From Telopea speciosissima (lineage: Eukaryota; Streptophyta; Magnoliopsida; Proteales; Proteaceae): a DNA stretch of 64,000 bases. The stretch is taken from positions 14,087,307-14,151,306 of the forward strand of contig NC_057920.1 of the NCBI RefSeq assembly GCF_018873765.1. Direction: 5' to 3'. The translations under genes were made by a program, and so were the position numbers. This document shows positions 22,701 through 33,016 of the stretch, piece by piece. Each line of letters begins with the position of its first letter. Within the stretch, counting starts at the first letter, position 1. The notes beneath the pieces were generated by a model. The model was not told the DNA's origin. It worked only from the letters and a program-made list of their open reading frames with translations, and did no database searches.

Positions 22701-24352
22701 AAAAAACAAATTGATTCAATCCACCTTGGACCATTGGATGTTGTGTTTGTCAGGTGTCAACCTCTTAACCCCGAATTGCACCACACTCGACGGTCAAGGA
22801 ATTGGAGAGGATTTTAACATGTGTACGTATGTGCAAAAGAACTGGACGTGTAGGGATACTTGGTTTTTTTTGTAGATTCATGGGGTTTAATATTCTTACA
22901 AGGATACTTTTATCCTCCCGTAAATCCTTATGACCAGTAGGGGAAGCCGCACACTCATCATCAGTGTCAAAAAGCCCCACACTCATCACTAGTGCTCCAA
23001 TAAAAAGAAAAGACAAGAGATCACTACCCGGTCGTGCGGCCCCTGTATCAACGTGGGGACCAATGAAAGCGTGTACAAAAACATCAATAAGTGATAATTT
23101 CGCACGGGACCAAACGGTGTTCTTTTTTCTCAAAAAAGAATGGCCAGTGTGTTATGTGAGTGTGGCTCCTAAATCTGCACGAGACACAATCAACTTTCCC
23201 CTTTTTGTTCTATCCATGGGAAGCAGGAATGTCATTTTATATAGAGGAAGATAGAGACAAAGACAAGGGTTGCCCGTGGGAACCACACTCCAAGATAGTA
23301 AATTTACTTCTAAAAACGAGTAGGAAAAAGTTCTCTCAACCATCGGGGGCGGATGCATTCCTCTGCTCCAAGAGAACCCTTTCCCATTAAAGAATATATT
23401 TGCTGCATAAGAAGTAACAAGATCTATACTGCCCAATTTTATCCTTGTGTATATGCACAAAAGTACCTTTTTAGCTTTTTGTCATTCTCGTGACATGTGC
23501 TACTCACGGCCGGTGCATGAGTACATGAGTATCGAGCAGGGGTAAGGCAAACATTGCATGTGGCAATGTGTCTAGTCGCACAGGCTGCTACAGGCAGCGC
23601 GCCGTAGATGATCTGGGCTACTCTGCTGGTCCTATCATAATGGTTTAACCAGCTGAAGAAATAAATTAGCCAAAGCATCGGTTCAATAACAGGCCGGAGG
23701 CCGGCTTAAACATGGATCCGACTCCTCTACTTCTAGGGCGGGCAGTACTTCCGTGCGCCCAGCCTTGCCTCACATACAAGGCGACGGAAAGTACAGCCTT
23801 GCCCTTGCCCGAGCAGGGGCAAAGCGGTATTTTTCACTCGCTTTGTATGTGGGGCAAGGCTGGGCGCAGGGCAATACAGCCCGCCTTAGAAATAGAGAAG
23901 TCTCTTCCGCTTAAACATGTGGTTCTTGTCATAGACCTGTATTTGTATGTGCTTTTGGACTATAATGATGGAATTTAAATTGTGTGAAATTGAAAACAGA
24001 ATACGCTTACACACTGCGAGTGGATGAGAAGAGCGATGTGTATAGCTTTGGGGTAGTGTTGCTGGAGCTGATCACGGGGAGAAAGCCGGTGGGAGAGTTC
24101 GGGGAAGGGGTGGACATAGTGATGTGGGTGCAGAAGACGATGTCGGAGATATCAAATCCGTCGGATGCGGCAGCGGTGCTGGCGGTGGTGGATCCCAGGC
24201 TGAGTAGGTACCCATTGGCTGAAGTGGTCAATTTGTTCAAAGTGGCAATGCGTTGTGTTGAAGAAAAAAGTCCTGAGAGGCCTACGATGAGGGAAGTTGT
24301 TCACTTGCTCACCAACCCACCTCCGTCTCGCTCCAATCTACTTGACCTTTGA
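19767..24352 (+). CDS. CLV1: CLAVATA1-type LRR receptor-like kinase
   Basis: Two exons, 19767-22347 and 24000-24352. The donor is CAG|GTTAGT, the acceptor AAACAG|AATACG, and the join completes the kinase APE motif. The product is 977 residues; Arabidopsis CLV1 is 980 with one intron near the 3' end. Residues 1-24 form a hydrophobic signal peptide. An LRRNT region with a cysteine pair (HCSFSGVLC) follows, then about 20 plant-type LRRs (LxxLxLSxNxLxGxIP) to about residue 610. One membrane span lies at about 633-655. The kinase is at about 685-965 with P-loop GKGGAG (near 696), VAIKR lysine (about 717), HRDVKSNN (Asp about 814), DFG (about 832) and APE (about 861), all intact, an RD kinase. The juxtamembrane and kinase sequences ([31 protein letters not shown]) are diagnostic of CLV1. 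In the family, it binds CLE peptides at the plasma membrane of meristem cells and restrains WUSCHEL expression, limiting stem cell number. No frameshift or stop is seen. Confidence 0.95.
22968..23110. mobile_element. MITE remnant in CLV1 intron, CCCATGTTGATG family
   Basis: It shares GAGATCACTACCYGGTC, GGACCAAT and ACATCAA words with 17939-18132 in the same orientation as that element's right arm. The left arm is degraded. No TSD read. Confidence 0.45.
23714..23908. mobile_element. Fold-back MITE in CLV1 intron, GGATCC/CTCTACTT family
   Basis: The arms GGATCCGACTCCTCTACTTC... and ...GAAATAGAGAAGTCTCTTCC are inverted copies, with pairing continuing through GGGCGGGC / GCCCGCC and GCGCCCAGCCTTGCC / GGCAAGGCTGGGCGC. 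The centre (GCCCTTGCCCGAGCAGGGGCAAAG) matches the centres of the fold-backs at 47362-47526 and 48653-48827. Confidence 0.7.
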
Positions 24353-24700
24353 TAAGGTTAAGGAAAGTTTGGGTGGAGGAATTAGAAACTGACATATAGA
24401 CTGCCTGTAGTTATACCGAATCTTTTCTATGTTGTTGTAAATTATTTCGGGTCCTTTTGCTTAATTCTTTGATGATAAATCCATCATTGCTTGCTGCAGA
24501 CAGATTTATATGAACTTGTGAAAAAATTCCATATGAATCTTTTTGTATTAATTCTAGAAAGAATTACATACAAGAGGTTGTATTCTCTTCATGTATGTAC
24601 TGTGTCACATGAATGTTATTGCTATTTTAGCTCTTTTTTCTTACAGGCTAGCCTAGGGACTAGGGACGGACTCCAAACAAAAGATCAAAAGTATATAACC
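24353..24700 (+). other. CLV1 3' flank / presumed 3' UTR
   Basis: AT-rich DNA after the TGA stop. No canonical AATAAA is obvious; GATAAA-like words near 24475 could serve. The decayed minus-strand LINE begins within or just beyond this stretch. Confidence 0.4.
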
Positions 24701-25585
24701 AAATGATGTTACATCAAAAGCCAAGGGAGAGGGGAAATTAAAAGGATGATACATCAAGAAGCGGGTCCGGGGGAGGAATTAGAGGTAGGTCCCAATATGC
24801 GGCTAAATGTCTATTTCTTAAAGCACCTGCATGGGCTTACAACACGAATGGGTTGAAGTCTATTGTTTCTTATCTCAAAAGTAATGACTTATCAGATCAG
24901 TTCTATAGTACATGATGAGGGGGTCCATCTTCACTTTTTTCTTTTTCACCAAATATGATGAATCATAGCATTGAAGGCAAACTTCCCAATGTAGTCATAA
25001 ATTGATTTACCACAAAAAAAATTTAAGATTCATCTCCATTTTTTCTGATGAGGCCAACATTTATTGAGGACCCCTCTCCAAACAGATCGATCTAGAAAAA
25101 AGACAAGAAAAGAAGAGGTAGTCCACATTTTCTAAACAATTTCAACATAGGCAACAATTGGAGATAGATTAATTTCTCTTATAGAGGAACTCCTCTAAGG
25201 TCAGAGCACGCCAAATAGTAAAACTTTGCTTATGAATATTTGAATTGAGTCAGACAATCTTGTGCCATGGAAATTTTGGAGATTTTGATCTAATTAAATT
25301 CTAGGTAGAGGCAGAAGTAAATCTCTTAGAAGAATTTAGAAGACATAGAACTAAATAATCATTGCCCTTAGGTCTTCTCAAAGAGTAAGAGCTAGTAGAC
25401 CAAATCTCAATGAGGTTATTAGACATACTAGGACCCGGACCCCAAATACCTTTTCAGATAATGGTGAAAACATTGACCATTCTATTGGAACCACCATCAT
25501 ACCTAATACATACGATCATCATATTTAGAAATGAGCATGCCATTAGGATACCAGTTATCAAGCCAAAATAAGTATCACATCCATC
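24701..25585 (-). pseudogene. L1 LINE ORF2, C-terminal remnant
   Basis: The minus-strand translation, with frame changes, gives DNWYPNGMLISKYDD and KIVWLNSNIHKQSFTIWRALT. It then gives a CxxC...NVDYLFFSCLFS zinc-finger-like block typical of the zf-RVT domain at the end of plant L1 ORF2. Several stops and frameshifts are present. It is the downstream continuation of the reverse-transcriptase fragments at 32401-33016 and 35911-36305, separated from them by the plus-strand LINE and a solo LTR. The exact 3' end and poly(A) could not be fixed. Confidence 0.75.
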
Positions 25586-25690
25586 GGATCACTGAAGAAA
25601 TTTTGGAAACACTCTCGAGCAAGCCCATCGAAAGCAGGACCTCATCTCCATTCCCAAGCCTCCATGTGTAACTGAAGTGTCCGTTTTGCC

Positions 25691-28600
25691 ATGGCTGCCA
25701 CTGCGGTGCCCCATGGGCCTTCTTTAGTTACTGATTGTGGGGTAGGTTTGTTGCCTGCTCTTGACTTGGAGTTTCCTCCTCTTTCCCACTGTGGTGGGAG
25801 GTCGTTAGCTCCGGTAACCTCTGTGCCAGGTGAACATCTAAAGGATGGTGGTAATGCCTTGCTCTCGCATGAAGTTACTGGTGTCGCTTCTTATGTTGGG
25901 CCCACTGAAGAGATTTCTATGCAACGAAGAGGGTGGAATTCCTTCTTCACTCCAGATAAGGGATCGTCTGAAGGTTTTGTGCTGCACTATGTTGCCCCGA
26001 CCATTGTTGAGGGGAGGAACCTAGCACACTGCCCTGAAGCGATTGTGAAGGCAGATTTGGATCTTTGGTCTAACACGCTTGTTGGGCATTTCCTTGGGAG
26101 GAGGCCTCCATTCTCCTTTGTCAAGGGAGCTTTGCTTAAACAATGGAGGTGTACAGGGATTATGGATGTGAACATGCTGGATTCCGGTTTCTTTGTTTTC
26201 CGATTCTCTAATGAAGAAGATAAACTTCGCATGCTTGAAGGTGGTTTGTGGTTTATTCAACGTAAATCGATTGTGATTCGGTTGTGACTGCCTTGTATGA
26301 ACTTAGCAAAGCTTTCTCTATCCTCCATTCCTATCTGGATAAATCTTCCGGGGCTCCCCTTTCACCTATGGTCTGAAGAGGCCTTAAGCATCATTGGAAG
26401 CAACGTGGGTACCCCGCTTTACTCCGATAAATGGACTAAAATGAAGGAGTGGCTTTCCTACGCCAGGATCTGTGTAGATGTCTCTACTAAGGCTGAGTTA
26501 GTAGAGTCGGTTGAAATCTCAGAGGAAGGTGGCAAGGTCTTCTCTCAACCAATATTCTATGATTGGAGACCCTCCAGATGTTCTATTTGTTCATCTTTTG
26601 GACACACTCCCTCCCAGTGTGCAAATAATGTTATCTTTACTAGTTCTTCCCCAGCCACTGATGGTGATCTTGAGAAGCTGGGTAACCATAGGTTCAAGAT
26701 TGCGAGGCAGAGGCGTCAAAATAAGGCTCATTGTGATCCAACTTCTTCGTCTGGCCTGCCAGAGCTGGGTACTACTTCTGAAGTGCCTCTATCGCCATTA
26801 TTGGAGACTTGCAGCGGTACTCCGATCCCGGCGAGCACCGACTCTGTGCTGGGAAGTGAGGATACTAGTGTGGGGGACCCTATCGTGGCATGCATTGAGG
26901 AGAGAGATGATGGAAAGCTAGAAGTAGGACCATTGAGTCCTTACACCAATCTGTTGCACTCTTCTCATGCTGCTATAGTTACATCTTTGGGTAACTGCAA
27001 CAGGCTTAATGCTCTTAGTCCTTTGGATGAGGCTTTTCAGTCTCCTGGCGCTTCTGATTTACATCAGACTGCAGTCGATACTGCATTTGGTAAGAGAACG
27101 AGCAATTTGGGGGATGGTGTTAATATTCACTTTGCTTCTGAAAATGGTCAAAGCCTTGACCCTGAGATCAATGCCATCCCTATTATCTCTAGTGGTCCCC
27201 CTCCCCCTATCTGTTGTTCTCCTGGGCTCACTTCTTTGAATTCCATTATTTTTGTTGGCATAGAGTGTCACACCCCCATCCCAGACAAAGAATATAATAC
27301 ATTATAAGGAGTGACTAGGACGATGCGTGTCATCCTACTGAGCTGCCCGGATCACTGACACAGTGTCCCAACGCACAGTCATAACCAATATTAAAGTAAT
27401 ATAATATCAGAGTGCGGAAAAGGGAATATTACATTCCAAAAGATCAATAGTTTTGCGAAAGCGTATAAAATCAAATAGTTATAAGATGTTCAAAGGCTAA
27501 ATGATAAATATTGTAATTAATGCATTTCTCATAACCATCTAATAACTATCAACAAGGGTATAACAATAAATGTTTATACATGGGCTTTAAGCCCTAAAAT
27601 AACAAAAGGGGAACAAGTCCCAAGTATCCTCACGTCGTAGGCGCAATCGTCACAAGGACACCCGTCGCCATGTTTCTCAAACACAGCTTTCGGTTCCTTC
27701 GTACCTGCACCATGATCTAAAAAGTGTGTACACGAGGGGGTTAGCTCCACTGAGCCAGTGAGGGGATGGGGATGCACAAACACACAATTCACATAGTCCG
27801 ATGATGCATGTACATGTTAATTCTATTTTTTTCACCTATCACACAACTAAGTCAGAGGTATATGCTACTGTGACAACTCGTGAAACACCGTGGGTCACAT
27901 AACTTATCGCCACAATGGACCTCAATTGTCACTAGGGGGCCTACGCCGGACAATGCCACCAAAACATCCCAGTGGCAAACCCCGATAACCATTACTACCA
28001 TGATTGGCCTCTCCCACCTCCACAGAATCCGGAGTTCTGGTTACCCAACACCTAAACCCCTGTTGGTAAGGGTTGTAGCATAAAGGTGCAAAGTCCTAGC
28101 CGCAGATATACTACATGCAAGTCCTATCGTCCCAAGAGGTAATCCGGGCTCATCAACTTTTCATCTAGTTTAGCACCCGGGTACCAGCACTGCACGGCGC
28201 ATACAGTTCAATATGACATTCAATCAAAGGTATTATATATGTATTCTGGGGTTTTGGCACCGGCATTCATCGGTACCATAGCCCAATAAAGAATGGAAAG
28301 CAACCAAAACATCATCATATCAATCATTTAATAAAGTATGCAAAATGCACGATCATGCTTAATAAAATATACTAATAGCATGGTACATATGAAATTAATA
28401 ATAATAGCAAGCCCAAACAAACCAAACCCACTCACAATATAAGTTATGTTCCGAAGTTACAAGTTGTCACCGCGATTAAGTAATATGCCGCAAGATGGGA
28501 GTTTTAAACCTAGATAAAGAGTAAGAATAGGGTTAAATAAGTAAAGAAAAGGATCCCTAAAAGGTCTCTCTTAATTCTTTTAAGTATAAGATTTCAGAGA

Positions 28601-30194
28601 CAGTGTGGTTTTATGGGTGGTCTCATGCCCAATTCCTGAAACCATATGTAAATCCTAGATTACCAGGGGCTCAGGAAGGTCTCTGCCAAGCGCGATTTTA
28701 AGGGTGGTTTTTCTCAGAACATGAAACCACATGTAAAACCTCATACCTGCAGAACCGAAATTTGAAAGGTTTCTCACCAGGGGTTCCTTTCCCAAGGGAT
28801 TTAAAGGTAAGAAAACACAAAGGGAGCTTCCTCCTAGGTCTATTAGGGTTCTAAGACCTCATTAGGTCCATGTAATCCCAAGGATTCAAGAAGGAAACCA
28901 AGGAGAACCTAATCTATAGTTCAAATAGGGTAGAAACCCTAGGTTTCGCAAATAGAATGAGATTGAGAGCTTTAGAGCAAGCTATGGAGTGAAATAACTC
29001 CTCAATAACCAAAGCTAAGAGTTCCAATTGATCTTTGGGTTCCAAGACAAACCCTAGATCGAACCTCTCCCATTTTCCAAACCCCAAAATCCAAAATAGA
29101 AGAAGAGAGAAGGCTTTAATGGCTTACCTACCCAAGGAAGTGGTGCTCCACGTTGAGGGCTCCAAGAAGTGAGGTCTCAAGCCTCCAACCAAGCTTCTCC
29201 ACCTTTCTTCCTCATTTTCTCCTTCCTTCTTCTTCCTTTCCTTCTTTTCCTCTCCTTTCTTCTTTCTTTCTCTTCTTTCCCTTCTTCCCACGTTTTTGGT
29301 TGGAGGAGAAGTAATGAGAATGAATGCTTCTCCCCCTTTTTGTCCTATTTAGAGTAAGTGACTTGGGTCCTTTAAGTCAAATGGGTCATGAGAGCTAAAT
29401 GGGTCGACCCACTGGTTTTAAATAGAAAAGAACCCAATAAGGATGGGTCCATTTGGTTGGGCAAGAAATAGAATAAACTCATTCTTGGGTCAAATAAACT
29501 TAAATGGACCACTTAAGTTAAATGGGTCACCAAAGTTGGATGGGTCATTAAGCCAAATGGGTTATTTTAAGTTAAATGACTCAACCCATTAGTTTTAAAT
29601 AGGAATTAAGATTATTAAAGAATGGGGTCCACATGATATGGGGACACAAGTCCTTCACACGCTTCCAAAGGTAAGTGGGACCCATAAATAAAATATCTCC
29701 TACTTAACTAAAATAGCCCGGGTGGTTCAAACCTTGACCCGCACTTCGAGGACATCAAGGAAAATGGTACATAAATAAAATTAAAGGCTAGAACTTACTT
29801 CTTAGCCGCCATGGTTTGTCCCCCATGATCCGGATAGTTTCCTCTACAGGTAAACCCATACTGTGCCCAATAATTTTGTAATTGGGTTTGACCACCAGTG
29901 AGAACAGCTCACTAGCATATATGACAGCTGTAACCACACGTCATGGGAAGAAAATAATAATTAATTATACTCCCGGGGTGCGGGTATAACATAGAGGGCC
30001 TAGATACCCATGTAGAAATTGCGCCTCAGCTCCCTAGGCATGTGGATGAAGCAAATCCCTGCTTTTCTCCATCATCTCCGAGTATTGTCAAAATCCCAGC
30101 CAGCAGCATTGAAAAAGAGACGATCCCAAGTGGCATCAATGGACTTACTTCTAAGAGAAAGAAAAGAAAAGGCAAGAAAGGAAAAATCCATTAA
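25691..30194 (+). pseudogene. LINE ORF1 (DUF4283 plus zinc knuckle), broken
   Basis: The start is ATG at 25691 in good context (GCCATGGCT). Coding runs 25691-27265, then resumes in the same frame at 29997-30194 beyond a solo LTR, about 590 codons. Residues about 120-290 resemble DUF4283, the RNA-binding gag-like domain of plant L1 ORF1 proteins (LVGHFLGRRPPF, FRFSNEEDKLRMLEGGLWF, PIWINLPGLPFHLWS). A CCHC knuckle, CSICSSFGHTPSQC, is at about residues 297-310. The C-terminus is a basic tract. There is one in-frame TGA at 26285-26287, where the family usually has tryptophan (TGG). Otherwise the frame is open, so only this stop and the LTR insertion inactivate it. Confidence 0.88.
27266..29991. 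mobile_element. Solo LTR, 2.7 kb, inserted in LINE ORF1
   Basis: Ends TGTCACACCCC...GGGTATAACA form an imperfect LTR-type inverted repeat. The TSD TAGAG is at 27261-27265 and 29992-29996. No internal pair of repeats, primer site or pol domain is present, so it is a solo LTR (or a very degenerate single-LTR unit). Internal blocks (CACGAGGGG, GAGCTCCACTGAGCC, AAACCCCTGTTGGT) are shared with 33017-35905. LTRs of this size with TGT-A/C-ACRCCCC ends are typical of the plant Tekay/Del chromovirus group of Ty3; that assignment is an inference. Confidence 0.85.
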
Positions 30195-30384
30195 GTGGAC
30201 CAAGTCTTGTCGGTTGAGGAGGGCCCTGGTGTGGCCCCTCTTCAGATGGTAAGTGAAGTAAGCTCTCCAATTGGGTTAGAATTAATTGTTGATTGGGGGG
30301 AAGCATCAACTTCCATTGCAGAAGATATTGGTGTTATTGGTAGGGTTAATGGTGCTTATTTGGATCGAGAAAGCCCTTCCTTAG

Positions 30385-32123
30385 TGTTAACGTGTATATT
30401 GAAGATAAGGGTGGATCGGATCTATGACCGGGCCACCAAGATTCGATGGTGATAAGGCTTCCCTAATTATCTCTCATATCTAAGATATTCTACCAAATAT
30501 GTTTCCTGATTTGATCACCAAGATTGTTGGTGATACCCTAAAATATCCTACTATACTTACCTCCTGTAATTGTGCATTCACCCTCTATATATTTGGGTGC
30601 CAATTGATGTAAAAATCATTCAATCAATAGTGAAATATATGGCTATGTAGGCCTTGGATCCGTGGACGTAGGGCTTATGGCCTGAACCACGTACAACTTG
30701 TGTTCTTCTCTCTTCCTTTACTCTCTTCCATTGTCTATGTTTAATATCATAAACTTAACATGGTATCAGCTTAAAGGTTCAGTCCTCTTCGATCTTTGTC
30801 TTCCACTTGTTGCTGTTGGTTTCCGGTCTTGATCGCGCTATCCTGCCTGAGGTTGTAATCGTAGCCCTCTGCCTTTGCAATCACCGCTATCTTCATCGCA
30901 TCATTATCACCGCTGCAATTGTCCACAAATCACTCTTACCCGAATACCCCAATCAGTCCCATCTCAAATCCCAATCCCAATTTCCCTTCCCTATTTAATA
31001 CCATTATTCCTTTTTTAATCCCCCACCCACGTTCATAGTTTTTTATTTTTTCCTATCTTTTAGTTTGCTCAGCCCATCTACCCATTCTTCTCTTTTTTCT
31101 TTTCTTTCTTTTCACATCTATATATCTACTTTCCCTAAAATCCCTCCCACTGAAACCGTCCATCCCTCCCAAATTCACTTTCATTCTTTTTCTTTTTTTC
31201 CCCCTAAATTCCCTCTAATCCAAGTCAAAAATCCATCCAACATCTCAAAACTCTCTCTCTCTCTCGCGCTCTCTCTCGGCTACCCAACCCTTTGAAAGGG
31301 ACTTTACCTTTTTTTTTTTTTATTTCTCTTCCATTCTTTTTTTTTTTCGTTTTTTATTTTTCTTTTCCAATCTCACCCATACCCATATTCCAGACTCATT
31401 GATGTGCTACTGTAGCACTCCTAACCATATCTTCTTCTCTTTGGTTCCCATTTAGGGCACGAAACGAAACTTATTCACTTTATCCCTCTCTTTCTATTTT
31501 GTTCCTGCCGTCCTTGAGTTGTGCCCTGAGTTGAGGTCCCTTATTGGGGAGTGCCTCAGGTTGAGGGCTTCATCATGGCCTCCAAACACGTTGGCTCTAT
31601 GCAATACTGATGTTCCTCACTAGCTTTGTGCAACATTGGTTCAATGCAAAACTGTCACCACCGCACCAAGCATGTTGTTGTTTCACGTTTTGAAGTTTTC
31701 CGAGTCAAGCTCACTGAGGACGATCCCCAGTTTTGCTTGCAGGGGGATGTTAACGTGTATATTGAAGATAAGGGTGGACCGGATCTATGACCGGGCCACC
31801 AAGATTCGCTGGTGATAAGGCTTCCTTAATTATCTCCCATATCTAAGATATTCTACCAAATATGTTTCCTGATTTGATCACCAAGATTGTTGGGGATACC
31901 CTAAAATATCCTACTATACTTACCTCCTGTAATTGTGCATTCACCCTCTATATATTTGGGTGCCAATTGATGTAAAAATCATTCAATCAATAGTGAAATA
32001 TATGGCTGTGTAGGCCTTGGATCCGTGGACGTAGGGCTTATGGCCTGAACCACGTAAAACTTGTGTTCTTCTCTCTTCCTTTACTCTCTTCCATTGTTTA
32101 TGTTTAATATCATAAACTTAACA
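30385..32123 (+). mobile_element. Short non-autonomous LTR retrotransposon, two LTRs
   Basis: LTRs at 30385-30760 and 31748-32123, 376 bp each, start TGTTAACGTGTATATTG and end CATAAACTTAACA. I count about nine differences between them. The primer site TGGTATCAGC (30761-30770, initiator tRNA-Met type) follows the left LTR. A purine tract GCAGGGGGA (31739-31747) precedes the right one. The TSD CTTAG is at 30380-30384 and 32124-32128. The roughly 990-bp interior has no gag or pol; it is pyrimidine-rich. It is therefore a TRIM/LARD-like element moved in trans, and the youngest datable insertion in this nest. Confidence 0.93.
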
Positions 32124-32400
32124 CTTAGATTCCAACCAAAGTAGGAGTTGGGTGATCCCTCCCATTCCTTCCTATAACCCTAATGGGAAGAAAGTTAACT
32201 TTATTTATAGGTAATTGGTTGTTTGGGTTTGGCTATGTCATTTTCTTCATCTTTGAGTGGTCTCGCTATAGCTTGATTTGGCTGTAGGTTGTTCCTTTTT
32301 TGTTCTAGAGCTTTCTCCTTGTTTTTCTTGTTCTTTCCCCTTTTTTTGAAGGGGAAAGTTTCTCTGTTCTTTTAATATATTTTCATTCATCAAAAAAAAA

Positions 32401-33016
32401 AAGTATCACATCCATCATCAATACTTGAATGAATAGCAATAGTTTCAAGGTGTTTCTACTTAAGAATTTTCCTCCAACCCAAGATGCATCAGTAGGGCAT
32501 GTGACTGTCTAAATAGAGTTTGACTTTAAGTATTGTTGAGTATATATACCCAGTCAATCCAAATGCTTTTCTTTCCTAACATGATTTTCCAGATTAGTTT
32601 AATGATGCCTGCAAAGTTAGATTCATTTACTCTATGTAGACCCAACCCACCTTCATCTTTTAGTAAGCAAACATTCGCCCAACTAATAGGATGAAGGGAA
32701 TTAGGGCTTTCCTGACCTTTCCATAAGAAAGAAGACATAATAGATTCAACTTTTAGAAATGATGGATGTCGGAAGCCCAAAAACATTAGACCGCTATATG
32801 AATTTTGCATTACTGATCTAATGAGTTCGAGTCGGCCCCTAAAAGAAAGAATCCTACTCTTCCATAATTGTAATATCTTCTGTAGCCTATCTAAAATTGG
32901 GGAACAATGACGAGCAAATAATTTGTAAGAGATCAACAAAAGGCCTAGATCATTAATAGGAAAATGTCCTATAGGAAAATAAAAAATCATTTTAAGATGA
33001 GTCTTTGCATTTTTAG
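32401..33016 (-). pseudogene. L1 LINE ORF2, reverse transcriptase thumb / connection fragment
   Basis: The minus-strand translation includes HFPINDLGLLLISYKL, RLQKILQLWKSRILSFRGRL, SFLWKG and DEGGLGL, all typical of plant L1 ORF2 downstream of the YADD region. It is directly continuous in frame with 35911-36305 when the solo LTR and one TSD are removed (reading ...EVTK|NAKTHLK...). It is cut on the other side by the plus-strand LINE at 32400. Confidence 0.88.

Larger units (their letters stand above)
22348..23999 (+). other. CLV1 intron 1
   Basis: 1652 bp, GT...AG. It sits at the conserved position within the activation segment codon for Glu of APE. It is enlarged by MITE material (22968-23110 and 23714-23908). 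No open frame in it has a domain. Confidence 0.93.
25586..32400 (+). mobile_element. ORF1-only L1-type LINE, split by two later insertions
   Basis: The flanking direct repeat is AAGTATCACATCCATC at 25570-25585 and 32401-32416, 16 bp, next to a 3' poly(A) run at 32392-32402. This is the signature of target-primed LINE integration. Removing the nested LTR insertions leaves about 2.3 kb: a leader, ORF1 ending at 30194, a short region without any reverse transcriptase, then the 3' UTR and poly(A). ORF2 is absent, so mobilisation would have needed an ORF2 from elsewhere. The target is the older minus-strand LINE ORF2. Confidence 0.88.
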
